Position numbers and translations under genes: made by a program. A DNA stretch of 64,000 nucleotides from Dankookia rubra (lineage in GTDB: Bacteria; Pseudomonadota; Alphaproteobacteria; Acetobacterales; Acetobacteraceae). Shown here in pieces: positions 24,945 to 33,188 of this stretch. The notes under the pieces were generated by a model. The model made no database searches and had not been told where the DNA came from. It saw only the letters and a list, made by a program, of their open reading frames with translations. The stretch is from contig NZ_SMSJ01000003.1 in the NCBI RefSeq assembly GCF_004355005.1, forward strand, positions 186,001 to 250,000, read 5' to 3'. Position 1 is the stretch's first letter. Each line of letters opens with the position of its first letter.

Positions 24945-25367
24945 TCAGAGCGGGTCCTCCGCGATCGGCAGGGTCTGCAGCGGCGCCAGCGGGTCGCCCA
25001 CCGCGGGGCCGGCCGAGAGGCTGAGCCAGAGCGCGCAGGTTGCCATGGCGGCCAGCGCGCCCCAGCCGGCCGGCACGGCGGGGCGAAGCCATTCCCGCAA
25101 CCGCGGCCAGCGGCCGGGCAGAGCGGGTAAGGGGCTGCGGGCGATCCGCCGGGCCACCGCCAGGCGCAGCCGGGCGACGGCCTCCGGCGAGGGTTGCGCG
25201 AGGTCCTTCTCAAGCCGGGCGTCGAGCCCGCGAGCCGTCTCCAGCAGCGCCCGCGCCTCCGCCGAAACGGCGAGCAGGCCGGCGGCGCCGGCGCGCTGGC
25301 CGGCCGGCCAGCCGTCCGGATGCGGACCATGGGCATCGAGCAGGCGGGCAAAGCGGGCGGGCGTCAT
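24945..25367 (-). CDS. Predicted membrane anti-sigma factor
   Basis: 140-residue protein: a cytoplasmic N-terminal helical domain (FARLLDAHGPHPDGWPAGQRAGAAGLLAVSAEARALLETARGLDARL) and one membrane helix (about residues 100-118, GWGALAAMATCALWLSLSAG), then a short periplasmic tail. The placement right after an ECF sigma gene, with its ATG overlapping the sigma TGA (ATGA), and this topology are what one expects of an anti-sigma factor that sequesters the sigma factor at the membrane. No zinc-finger (HxxxCxxC) motif is present, so it is not the ZAS type. Function is inferred from context. Confidence 0.75.
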   Translation of the reverse strand: MTPARFARLLDAHGPHPDGWPAGQRAGAAGLLAVSAEARALLETARGLDARLEKDLAQPSPEAVARLRLAVARRIARSPLPALPGRWPRLREWLRPAVPAGWGALAAMATCALWLSLSAGPAVGDPLAPLQTLPIAEDPL

Positions 25368-25912
25368 GGCGACAGGATCCTCCGCAGCATCAGCCGGGCG
25401 CGGCGCAGCAGGCCTTCCAGCGCCCGTTCCGAAACATCGAGGGCAGCGGCCGCCTCGGCGCCGCTCAGCCCTTCCTCATAGGCCAGGGCGATGGCGGCGC
25501 GCTGGCGCGCCGGCAACCGGGCCAGGGCGGCGGCCAGCGCAGCGCGGTCCTCCGCCGCGGCGGCACTGGCCTCGGGGCCGGGGCCCGGATCGGGCAGCGC
25601 CGCGAGCGCCGCCTCGCCGGCCGCCGGCGCGCTGCCGCGACGGCGGGTGCGGTCGATTGCCAGGTTCAGCGTGATGCGGTGCAGCCAGGTGGTGAACTGC
25701 GCCCGGTCCGGATCGAAGCTGGCAGCGGCCTGCCAGGCGCGCAGGAAGGCCTCCTGCGCCACCTCCTCGGCCTCGGCGCCGTCGCCCAACACCCGCAGCG
25801 CCACCCGCAGCGCCCGCTCGCCATGGCGCTCGACCAGCAGGCCGAAGGCCGCACGGTCGCCCGCGGCGGCCCCGCGCATCAACTCGGCATCGGACGCGGC
25901 CGCGTGCGTCAT
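25364..25912 (-). CDS. ECF-type RNA polymerase sigma factor
   Basis: 182-residue sigma-70 family factor with only regions 2 and 4. Region 2 (about residues 10-80) includes DAEEVAQEAFLRAW-like sequence and FTTWLHRITLNLAIDRTRRR, which contacts the -10. Region 4 (about 120-178) has LPARQRAAIALAYEEGLSGAEAAAALDVSERALEGLLRRARLMLRR, the helix-turn-helix that reads the -35. It heads the efflux operon and probably controls it together with the overlapping anti-sigma gene and the CpxP-like gene (inference). The start is the ATG of MTHAAASDAEL; two earlier in-frame ATGs exist, but the sequence there is unlike the family. Confidence 0.9.
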   Translation of the reverse strand: MTHAAASDAELMRGAAAGDRAAFGLLVERHGERALRVALRVLGDGAEAEEVAQEAFLRAWQAAASFDPDRAQFTTWLHRITLNLAIDRTRRRGSAPAAGEAALAALPDPGPGPEASAAAAEDRAALAAALARLPARQRAAIALAYEEGLSGAEAAAALDVSERALEGLLRRARLMLRRILSP

Positions 25913-26063
25913 CAGCCCGGCGGGCCTGCCGGGGGCATCGGGCGAAGCCGCCTGCGGCAGGCGGGGAAGGACGAGGGCGATCGGCATCGGCTGGTGCGGC
26001 ATGGTACGCACGGCATGGGCCGAACCCACGCGCCGCCCAGGCGCGCGGCCGCAACGCGGCCGA

Positions 26064-26861
26064 TCACGGCGCCGGAAAAAGCGCGTCCGTGCGGCCCATC
26101 AGCCAGTAGGCGACGAGGCCGATCCACTCCCTGGTTCCCCATTCGAATTCCTGCAGCCGGACGGGGAAGGAGACCTCCAGCCAGATCCCGCTGCCTGACC
26201 CGGTGCGGTAGTTCACCGGCCAGGCGGTGATCTGCCAGCCGGCCTTGCGGAAAACCCCCATGCTGCGCGGCATGTGGCTGGCAGAGGTCACCAGCAGCCA
26301 GGTCTCCCCAGGCTTCGGCCCGACCAGACGGAACGTGTTCACCGCATTCTCGTGGGTGTTGCGCGATTCCTGCTCGAAGGCCATCCGCTCGGGCGGTACG
26401 CCGAGGTCGGACCAGAGTTGCCGCGCCACGTCGGCCTCGCTCAGCGCACCGGGCGCCAGGCTGGCGGTGCCGCCGGTGAAGACCAGCCGCGCCTCGGGAT
26501 GGCGGCGCAGCAGCGCGACGGGCTCGGTCATCCGCTCGGCCGCCCCGTTCAGCGCCGGCAGGCCGCGCGCCTCGGTCAGCCGCTGCTCAACCGCGCCGCC
26601 GAGCACGACGATGCCGTCGATATGGGCGGGCTCCACGGTTGGGCGGGGGAAGCGGTCCTCCAGCGGCCGCAGCACCGGCTGGTCGAGCGGCAGCAGCGCC
26701 AGCAGGCCGAGGAAGCCGATCCCGGCCAGCGCCGGCCAGCGCCCCCAGCGCCGGCCACGCCAGAGCAGCCCGAGGCCGAGCAGGCCAAGCAGGATCGCTG
26801 CCGTGCCCGGCCGCAGCGGCCACCAGAGCAGCTTCGAGACGACGAAGGCGATGTCCTGCAC
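26064..26861 (-). CDS. YdcF/ElyC-family (DUF218) membrane protein
   Basis: 265 residues. Two N-terminal membrane helices (about 10-30 and 40-60) precede a DUF218 domain. Signatures are DGIVVLGGAVEQ, ARLVFTGGTASL, ESRNTHENAVNTFRL and TSASHMPRSMGVFRKAGW. The E. coli relatives ElyC and SanA affect peptidoglycan precursor or undecaprenyl-phosphate lipid-carrier use at the envelope. A link to lipid-carrier handling would fit its position as last gene of the polysaccharide operon, but this is inference. Start is GTG, 3 bases after the TAG of the GT2 gene, with GGAG 9 bases upstream. Confidence 0.85.
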   Translation of the reverse strand: MQDIAFVVSKLLWWPLRPGTAAILLGLLGLGLLWRGRRWGRWPALAGIGFLGLLALLPLDQPVLRPLEDRFPRPTVEPAHIDGIVVLGGAVEQRLTEARGLPALNGAAERMTEPVALLRRHPEARLVFTGGTASLAPGALSEADVARQLWSDLGVPPERMAFEQESRNTHENAVNTFRLVGPKPGETWLLVTSASHMPRSMGVFRKAGWQITAWPVNYRTGSGSGIWLEVSFPVRLQEFEWGTREWIGLVAYWLMGRTDALFPAP

Positions 26862-26864
26862 GGG

Positions 26865-27728
26865 CTAGAGCTCCAGCACCCGGCCGGGCGAGATCCGGCC
26901 ACGCGCCCAATCGGCCAGGGCAAGCAGGTTGCCGCGGAGGCGGCCGAAGCGGTCCGCCCAGGGCTCCGGCCAGGGCGCGCGGACGGCGTTCTTCAGCGTG
27001 TGGCGCAGCAGGCTCGGCAGCGCATGCGACCAGGGATAGGTGCCCTTGCGGGCGAGGTAGACCGAGTTGGCCACCTGCGAATAGCCGAGCCGGCGTCCCG
27101 GCGTCCGCCCCAGCTTGGTGCCGAGATGCACGCCGCGGGCGCCGGCCAGCCGCAGGATCGCGCCATGCCGGCCGAGCAGGCGGGTGAAGTCGATATCCTC
27201 GTACCAGGCATAGAGCGGCAGGGCCTCATCGACCCGGATGCCGTGCCGGCGCACCACCTCCAGCCGGACGGCCATGTTGCAGCCATAACCGTTGAAGTGC
27301 GGCGCGACGGCCAGCGGGTCGCCGTCATAGCGATCCCGCGCCAGGATCGCCCGGCCTTCGGCCGGTGAATAGCCCGGCGCATTGGCGCCGTCGGCCAGCA
27401 CGGTGCCGGTGGTGACGACGCAGTCCGGCCGGGCGGTGAACACCGCCTCGGTCACCGCGCAATAGCCGGGCCCCGGCAGGAAGTCGTCGTCGAGGAAGAG
27501 CACCAGGTCGCACTCCGCCGCAGCGTCGAGGATGGCATTGCGCTGCCGCGGCAGCCCGGCCGGGGAGAGCAGGTAGTCGACCCCCGGGTGCGGCGGGCCG
27601 ATATCCTCCGGCGTCACGTGGCAGACGATGATGCGGTCGGGCCGACGGGTCTGCCGGTCGAGCTCGGCCAGGGTCTCGGCCAGGATGGCGGCGCGGCCGC
27701 GCGTGGCGATGCCGATGGCGAGGCGCAT
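26865..27728 (-). CDS. Glycosyltransferase family 2 protein
   Basis: 287-residue GT-A fold enzyme that transfers a sugar from a nucleotide donor, probably to a lipid-linked glycan on the cytoplasmic face. The N-terminal LAIGIATRGRAAILAETLAELDRQ and the DLVLFLDDDFLPGPGY metal-binding Asp cluster (about residues 84-94) mark GT2. LPLYAWYEDIDFTRLLG carries a likely acceptor-side ED motif. Donor and acceptor are not predictable. It lies 2 bases after the preceding GT2 gene; start at the ATG of MRLAIG. Confidence 0.9.
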   Translation of the reverse strand: MRLAIGIATRGRAAILAETLAELDRQTRRPDRIIVCHVTPEDIGPPHPGVDYLLSPAGLPRQRNAILDAAAECDLVLFLDDDFLPGPGYCAVTEAVFTARPDCVVTTGTVLADGANAPGYSPAEGRAILARDRYDGDPLAVAPHFNGYGCNMAVRLEVVRRHGIRVDEALPLYAWYEDIDFTRLLGRHGAILRLAGARGVHLGTKLGRTPGRRLGYSQVANSVYLARKGTYPWSHALPSLLRHTLKNAVRAPWPEPWADRFGRLRGNLLALADWARGRISPGRVLEL

Positions 27729-27730
27729 GG

Positions 27731-28603
27731 TCAGCCCTCCGCCAGCGCGGGCAAGGGCAGGCCCGCCGGCGCGTCCGGCGTCAGGAAGCCCTCCAGCCGG
27801 CCGCGCAGCGTCGCCGCGTAGTAGCGGGCGGCCAGCCACCGGCCGCGCAGCGCACTGACCAGGATGCCGCCGAGCGGCCGCACCATGAAGGGCAGCCAGA
27901 CGCCGGCCGGCACCGCATGCCGCCGCAGCACGAAGCCCATGCCGCGGGCATAGAGCGCGGCGCGCTCCACCGCGACCGGGGTCAGCCGCTTGTCGGGATG
28001 CACGATCCGCTGCGCCGGGTCGTAGCGCGCGGCATGCCCGGCGCGGAGGGCGCGCAGCACCAGGTCGTTGCCCTCGGTCGAGCCGAGCGGCGTGCCGGGG
28101 CCGAGCCGCTCGTCGAAGCCGCCGAGCCGCAGCGCGACCTCCCGCCGGAGGAAAAGGTTGAACTCGATGACGCTGGTCCAGACATTGGCCGCATCGATCG
28201 GGCCGGCATCCGCGCGCCAGCGGCCGGAGCCGAGCCCGCCCTCCGGCGAGGCGGCCGGGCCGGTCAGGATCGCCAACGCCGGCTCGGCGGCGAAGCCGTC
28301 GAGCACGCGCGCCAGCAGGCCGGGCGGGACGGTGCAGTCGTCGTCCGGGAAGCCGACGATGTCGCCCCGCGCCAGGGCGAGGCCGAGGTTGCGCGCGTGG
28401 TTGGCATGCGCCCGCGTCGTGCGCTCCCAGCGCAGCGGCAGCCGGTCGCGCCAGGCGGCCATCACCGGCGCCAGGCGGTCGTCGGCATTCTGGTCCACGA
28501 CGATCACCTCGAGATCCGGCTGGCCCTGCGCCGCCAGGCTTTCGAACAACGCGTCCAGCTCGCGGTCGCGGCCGCGCGTCGCCACGATCAGGCTGACCTT
28601 CAT
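27731..28603 (-). CDS. Glycosyltransferase family 2 protein
   Basis: 290-residue GT2 enzyme, paralogous in layout to its downstream neighbour. MKVSLIVATRGRDRELDALFESL is the Rossmann-like donor domain, ARGDIVGFPDDDCTVPPGLL the DxD-type metal site (about 90-100), and LGPGTPLGSTEGNDLVLRAL the later acceptor motif. The ATG overlaps the stop of the upstream GT4 gene (ATGA), which decides the start over an earlier Met. Rhamnosyl- or glucosyltransferase activity is possible but not determinable. Confidence 0.9.
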   Translation of the reverse strand: MKVSLIVATRGRDRELDALFESLAAQGQPDLEVIVVDQNADDRLAPVMAAWRDRLPLRWERTTRAHANHARNLGLALARGDIVGFPDDDCTVPPGLLARVLDGFAAEPALAILTGPAASPEGGLGSGRWRADAGPIDAANVWTSVIEFNLFLRREVALRLGGFDERLGPGTPLGSTEGNDLVLRALRAGHAARYDPAQRIVHPDKRLTPVAVERAALYARGMGFVLRRHAVPAGVWLPFMVRPLGGILVSALRGRWLAARYYAATLRGRLEGFLTPDAPAGLPLPALAEG

Positions 28604-29718
28604 GCCGCCGCGCACTCCGCGAGCAGCCCCTCGACATGGCGGCGGAACCGCTCGCGGAAGGTGGCGGCCGAAAAGCGCAGCGCGTTCGCCCGGCAGGCCG
28701 CCGGGTCGATGGCGGGCGACAGCGCCTCGAAGCGCTCGACCGCCGCGGCGATCGCGGCCGTGCTCTGCTCGGGGAAGAGGATGCCGGTCTCCGGCCGGAC
28801 GATGTCGCGCGAGCCGCCGCGGCCATAGGCGATCAGCGGCGTGCCGCAGGCCTGCGCCTCGACCATGCCGATGCCGAAATCCTCCTCGGCGGCATAGACA
28901 AAGGCACGGGCGGTGCGAGTCAGCCGCACCAGCTCGTCCTGCGGCACCCGGCCGCGCAGGGTGATGTTGGGCACCCCGGCGGCGGCCTGCCGCACCAGGG
29001 CGGCGCCGGGGCCGTCGCCGCAGACCACCAGCCGGCGCTGCGGCATGGCGCGGAAGGCCTCCACCACCAGCTCGACCCGCTTGTAGGGCACCATGCGGGC
29101 GGCGATGAGGTAATGCCCCTCCCGTGCCTCGCCCAGCGGAAAGCCCTCGACGTCGACCGGCGGGTGAATAACTGCGGCAGGGCGGCGCCAGACCTTCTCC
29201 ACCCGCTCGGCGATGTAGCGGCTATTGGCGACGATGCTATCCACGCCGGCGGCCGATGACCGGTCCCAGTGACGCATCCTGTGCAGCAGCCAGCGGGTAT
29301 AGAGCGACATCGGCCCGCGCTCGAGCCCGGCCTGCCGCAGGTACTGGTGCTGCAGGTCCCAGGCATAGCGCATCGGGCTGTGGACGTAGCTGACATGTAG
29401 CTGGCCCGGCCCGGTGATGACGCCCTTAGCGACGGCGTGGTTGGAGGAGACGACCAGATCATAGCCGGCCAGGTCGAACTGCTCGACCGCGATCGGCATC
29501 AGGCCGAGATACTTCCGGAAGTGCCTGCGGGCGAAGGGCAGCCGCTGGATGAAGCTGGTGCGGACCGGCCGGCCGCGCAGGAAGCCGCGCTCGGTGTCCG
29601 GCAGCACGTCGCAGACGGCGAAGAGATCGGCGTCCGGCCAGATCTCCAGAAGCTGCTCCACCACGCGCTCGGAGCCGGCATAGCTTTCCAGCCATTCGTG
29701 GATGATCGCGACCTTCAC
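28600..29718 (-). CDS. Glycosyltransferase family 4 protein
   Basis: 372-residue GT-B retaining glycosyltransferase (GT4). VKVAIIHEWLESYAGSERVVEQL is the N-domain glycine-loop region; YVHSPMRYAWDL is typical of WbaZ-like mannosyl/rhamnosyltransferases. The C-domain has AARMVPYKRVELVVEAF and the E-x7-E motif in EEDFGIGMVEAQACGTPLIAYG. Start is GTG overlapping the TGA of the upstream GT4 (GTGA). Likely adds one sugar to the growing repeat unit on undecaprenyl diphosphate (inference). Confidence 0.92.
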   Translation of the reverse strand: MKVAIIHEWLESYAGSERVVEQLLEIWPDADLFAVCDVLPDTERGFLRGRPVRTSFIQRLPFARRHFRKYLGLMPIAVEQFDLAGYDLVVSSNHAVAKGVITGPGQLHVSYVHSPMRYAWDLQHQYLRQAGLERGPMSLYTRWLLHRMRHWDRSSAAGVDSIVANSRYIAERVEKVWRRPAAVIHPPVDVEGFPLGEAREGHYLIAARMVPYKRVELVVEAFRAMPQRRLVVCGDGPGAALVRQAAAGVPNITLRGRVPQDELVRLTRTARAFVYAAEEDFGIGMVEAQACGTPLIAYGRGGSRDIVRPETGILFPEQSTAAIAAAVERFEALSPAIDPAACRANALRFSAATFRERFRRHVEGLLAECAAA

Positions 29719-30794
29719 GCGCCGCGCTCCTCGGGCAGCAGCTCCAGCAGCCGCTCGGCGGCGCCGCGCCAAGTGTAGCGCGCGGCCCGGTCGAGGCCTC
29801 GGGCGCGCAGGGTGTCGTACAGGCCTTCTTCCTCCAGCAGGCGGGCGAGCATGTCCGGCAGGCGGCGCGGCCCGTCGGTGTCGAACCAGAGCGCCGCCTC
29901 GCCGCAGACCTCGGGCACCGCCCCGGCGGCGGCGGCGATCACCGGGCAGCCGCAGGCCATGGCCTCCAGCGGCGGCAGGCCGAAGCCCTCGTAGCGGGAG
30001 GGGAAGAGCAGGCAGATCGCCGATTCGTACAGCGCCCGCAGCTCGGCATCGCTGACCCGGCCCAGCGCCCGCACCGACTCGCTGGTCGTCGGGGCGCTCC
30101 CCTGGCGGAACACCGCCGGGTCGGCCGCGCCGGCCACCGCCAGCACGCAGCCATGCCGGCCGAGCAGCCCGGCGCATTCCGCCAGCGTCGCCAGGTTCTT
30201 GTGCGCCGCCGGGTTGCCGACCACCAGCGCGTAGCGGCCCGGGGCGAGGCCGTTGCGCGCCAGCACCTCGGATGCGGCCGGCGCGCGCAGGATATGCTCG
30301 GCGCCTTCCGGCATGACGCCGATGCGGGCAGGGTCGAGCTTCAGGTGATGCGCGATCCGCCCGCGCGAGAATTTCGAGACGGTGACGATCCGCGCTTCGA
30401 CCCGCGGCAGCGCCAGGTGCAGCGCGCGGTACCAGGCACGGAAGGCGGTGGAATAGCTTTCCGGCGTGTCGAAGGCGCCGGCATCGTGGATGACCACGAG
30501 CTGCCTCCGCCCGGCGGCGAGCGGCGCGGTATTGCCAAGGTTGACCAGGGTGCGGCCGCGAGCGCGCAGAGGCAGCTCGGATTGTTCCCAGGCTTGGCCC
30601 CGCAGCAGGGCGGAGGCGTCCTCCGGCAGGTGGAGAAAGGGGGAGGGCGGCCCGCCGGCCGGCCGCAACAGCCTCGCATCGGCCAACCGGAAGGCGCCGG
30701 CCAGGGCGTCGAGCTCGCGGCAGATCTCGGTGGCGAAGCGCTGCACCCCGGTCACCCGCTGGCCGAGGAAGCGGCCATTGATCGCCAGCGGCAT
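29715..30794 (-). CDS. Glycosyltransferase family 4 protein
   Basis: 359-residue GT4 enzyme. MPLAINGRFLGQRVTGVQRFATEICREL resembles the N-terminus of WbpY/Mtf-like mannosyltransferases. VVGNPAAHKNLATLAECAGLL and SRYEGFGLPPLEAMACGCPVIAA (E-x7-E) form the donor-binding C-domain. The ATG shares one base with the stop of the flippase gene (TGATG), and its own stop overlaps the next GTG, so translation is coupled on both sides. Confidence 0.92.
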   Translation of the reverse strand: MPLAINGRFLGQRVTGVQRFATEICRELDALAGAFRLADARLLRPAGGPPSPFLHLPEDASALLRGQAWEQSELPLRARGRTLVNLGNTAPLAAGRRQLVVIHDAGAFDTPESYSTAFRAWYRALHLALPRVEARIVTVSKFSRGRIAHHLKLDPARIGVMPEGAEHILRAPAASEVLARNGLAPGRYALVVGNPAAHKNLATLAECAGLLGRHGCVLAVAGAADPAVFRQGSAPTTSESVRALGRVSDAELRALYESAICLLFPSRYEGFGLPPLEAMACGCPVIAAAAGAVPEVCGEAALWFDTDGPRRLPDMLARLLEEEGLYDTLRARGLDRAARYTWRGAAERLLELLPEERGA

Positions 30795-32314
30795 CAGCCG
30801 GCCCCGCCGAGGCGCAGCAGCCCGCCCGGATGCCGCAGCCGGTCGCGGATCCTGCCGCGCTCGCCCGGGTCGAGCGAGCGGAGGGCGAGCCCGGCGAAGC
30901 TGCCGAGCGCCAGCAGTCCGACCGCGAGCATCGCCGGGGACGAGGCCATGGCGGGCAGGAGCGCCAAGCCGGCCCCGGCGACGGCCAGGGCCGGCACCAG
31001 CCGCATCGCTGCCTCCCGCGCCAGCGGGTAGATCCGCGTGGCGAGCCAGAACCGGCCCAGGCAGTCGACCAGGCACCGCAGCGTCCAGGCGAGGGCGGCG
31101 CCCTCGATCCCTTGCCAAACCAGCAGCAGCGCTGCGAGCGGCAGGTAGACCACAGCCTGGAGCAGCGCGAAGCGCGCCGTCAGGTCGGGCCGGCCGATCG
31201 CGTCGATCAGCGCGCCGGGCACGTAGGCGAGGCAGGAAAAATAGATCCCGACGCCGAGGATCCGCAGCACCAGCCCGCCGCCGGAGGCGAATTCCGGCCC
31301 GAGCCAGAGGCCGAGGATGCGGTCGCCGGCTCCGGCCAGCACCAGCGCGATCGGCAGCACGAGGCCCATCACCAGCAGGCTGCCGCGACGCAGCAGGGCG
31401 ACGGTCTGCTGCGGCAGCGTGGCATAGGCCGAGGCGAAGGCCGGCAGCAGGGTCTGCGACACCGCGACCGGCACCATCCAGACGCGCAGCACGAGATCGA
31501 GCGGGGTGGCGTACCAGGCGACGGCGGCGAGCGAGAGCAGCGCGCCGATCAGGAAGCGGTCGGCGTAGAGCAGCGCCTGCACCAGCAGGCCGGAAAAGGT
31601 CATCCAGCCGCCGAGCCGCAGCAGCGGCAGCACCAGGCCAAGCCGCAGCGGCGTCGCCAGCACCCGGCGCACCAGGTCGCGCAGCAGGAAGAGGTAGGAG
31701 ATCGTATTGGCCAGCCGCACCGCGACCAGCGTCAGCATCACCGCCATCAGGTCGTCCCAGACCAGCAGGACCAGGACCGGGCCGAGGTAGTAGAAGACAT
31801 TGACCGGGATCGTCGCCAGGTTGGCGGCGCGGAAGCGTTGATAGGCCGCCAGCACGCCCCAGAGCGCGGCGTTCAGCACCACCAGCGGCGCCGCCGCGGC
31901 CAGCACCCGCATCGCGGCGATCGCCTGCGGCTGCAGCGCCGCGGGCACGTTCAGCACACGCTCGACCAGCAGCGGCACGCCGAGCCAGAGGCCGGCGGCT
32001 ACCAGCAGGCTCAACCCGGCGAGCCAGGCCAGCGCCGCGCCGACCAAGCCGGCGGCTTCCTCGCCGCGCCCCGCGCCGATGCGTTCCGACAGGGCCCGGG
32101 TCAGCGCCTGGCCGACGCCGAAATCGAAGACCCCGAAGACGCCCACCAGCGCCAGCGCCAAGGTGAAGAGGCCCCAGCGTTCCAGGCCGAGCTGGTGCAC
32201 GAGGAACGGCGTGAGCAGCAGGGCGAGGATCAGCGGCAGGCCACGGCCGGCGGCGTTCCAGGCGATCCCCGTAATCATCGCGCGCGCCTGGGTGCGGGCT
32301 TCTGGGTGGTCCAT
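30794..32314 (-). CDS. Wzx-like oligosaccharide flippase (MOP/MVF superfamily)
   Basis: 506-residue polytopic membrane protein with 12-14 hydrophobic segments, starting at ITGIAWNAAGRGLPLILALLLTPFLVHQLGLERWGLF, the usual polysaccharide-export opening. It probably flips undecaprenyl-linked repeat units across the inner membrane. GGAAAGG lies about 5-6 bases before the ATG at 32314, preferred over an upstream Met. The operon contains this flippase but no recognisable Wzy polymerase or Wzz chain-length regulator, so the product may be a short unit or rely on genes elsewhere. Confidence 0.88.
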   Translation of the reverse strand: MDHPEARTQARAMITGIAWNAAGRGLPLILALLLTPFLVHQLGLERWGLFTLALALVGVFGVFDFGVGQALTRALSERIGAGRGEEAAGLVGAALAWLAGLSLLVAAGLWLGVPLLVERVLNVPAALQPQAIAAMRVLAAAAPLVVLNAALWGVLAAYQRFRAANLATIPVNVFYYLGPVLVLLVWDDLMAVMLTLVAVRLANTISYLFLLRDLVRRVLATPLRLGLVLPLLRLGGWMTFSGLLVQALLYADRFLIGALLSLAAVAWYATPLDLVLRVWMVPVAVSQTLLPAFASAYATLPQQTVALLRRGSLLVMGLVLPIALVLAGAGDRILGLWLGPEFASGGGLVLRILGVGIYFSCLAYVPGALIDAIGRPDLTARFALLQAVVYLPLAALLLVWQGIEGAALAWTLRCLVDCLGRFWLATRIYPLAREAAMRLVPALAVAGAGLALLPAMASSPAMLAVGLLALGSFAGLALRSLDPGERGRIRDRLRHPGGLLRLGGAG

Positions 32315-32438
32315 CGATACCTTTCCGGCGCGGGGCCGGGCCAGGGGGGCGGGCCGAGGGTCCATGCCAAACGGAGGGTGGGCGGGGCGTGGCAGCCCCG
32401 TCCGCCAAGGTCAATAGCCGCGGGTCAGGCGCCCCGGA

Positions 32439-33188
32439 TCAATAGGCGCCGCGGCGCGACAGGACGACCACGGGGGTCCGCAGCAGGATGCGGAGGTCGG
32501 TCCAGATCGACGGGTTGGTGGCATACTGGGTGTCGAGCGCGACCCGCGTGTCGTAGCTGGTTTCGCTGCGGCCGCTGATCTGCCAGAGCCCGGTGATGCC
32601 GGGACGCACCGAAAGGTAGTGTTCCGCCGCCGTGCCGTAGTGCGACGCCAGTTCGGCGGCGACCACCGGGCGGGGGCCGACCAGGCTCATCTCGCCGCGC
32701 AGCACGTTGATCAGCTGCGGCAGCTCGTCGAGGCTGGTGGCGCGCAGGAGGCGGCCGATGCGGGTGATGCGCGGGTCGTCGCGCAGCTTGCGGGTCGCCT
32801 CCCATTCCGCCCGGGCGGCTGGGTCGGCGTCCAGCAGCGTGGCAAGGCGGGCCTGCGAGTCGGTGACCATGGAGCGGAACTTCAGGCAGCCGAAGCGGCG
32901 GCCGCCGCGGCCGACCCGTTCGTGGGCATAGAAGACCGGGCCGCCATCCGCCCTGACCTGCAGCGCGATCAGCGCGAAGGCCGGGGCAGTCAGCAGCAGC
33001 AGCAGGCCGGCGCCGAGGATGTCGAGCCCGCGCTTCAACCACGGCCCGAAGCCGGCCGGCCGGGCCGTCGCACCCCGCCGCATGGCCAGGCCGGGATGTG
33101 CCAGGCTGGCATGTCCCAGGCTGGCATGTCCCAGACCCGGGCCGGGAACCTTGGAGATCATCGGCTCGTAGACATCAACGCCAAGCAT
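32439..33188 (-). CDS. ExoY-like undecaprenyl-phosphate sugar phosphotransferase
   Basis: 249-residue initiating enzyme of polysaccharide synthesis: it transfers hexose-1-phosphate from a nucleotide sugar to undecaprenyl phosphate. One membrane segment (about residues 50-72, LDILGAGLLLLLTAPAFALI) is followed by the PglC/WbaP catalytic core: GCLKFRSM, SLDELPQLINVLRGEMSLVGPRPVV, RPGITGLWQISGR, and a C-terminal RRGAY like ExoY. The variable N-terminus carries a repeated LGHAS/LAHPG motif from 15-bp DNA repeats. First gene of the seven-gene minus-strand polysaccharide operon. The ATG at 33188 is chosen; an AGGAAGGG lies about 11 bases upstream. Confidence 0.93.
   Translation of the reverse strand: MLGVDVYEPMISKVPGPGLGHASLGHASLAHPGLAMRRGATARPAGFGPWLKRGLDILGAGLLLLLTAPAFALIALQVRADGGPVFYAHERVGRGGRRFGCLKFRSMVTDSQARLATLLDADPAARAEWEATRKLRDDPRITRIGRLLRATSLDELPQLINVLRGEMSLVGPRPVVAAELASHYGTAAEHYLSVRPGITGLWQISGRSETSYDTRVALDTQYATNPSIWTDLRILLRTPVVVLSRRGAY
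33086..33130. repeat. 15-bp tandem repeat inside the sugar transferase gene
   Basis: Two perfect copies of CCAGGCTGGCATGTC (33101-33115 and 33116-33130), preceded by a degenerate copy (33086-33100) and followed by a partial unit. Being a multiple of three, copy-number change keeps frame and would lengthen or shorten the cytoplasmic N-terminal tail. Confidence 0.8.

Noticed and set aside
25913-26029. Longer N-terminus for the ECF sigma factor (start at 26029 or 26002)
   Set aside because: The added residues are Pro-rich and unlike sigma region 2; the ATG at 25912 begins just before the conserved part.
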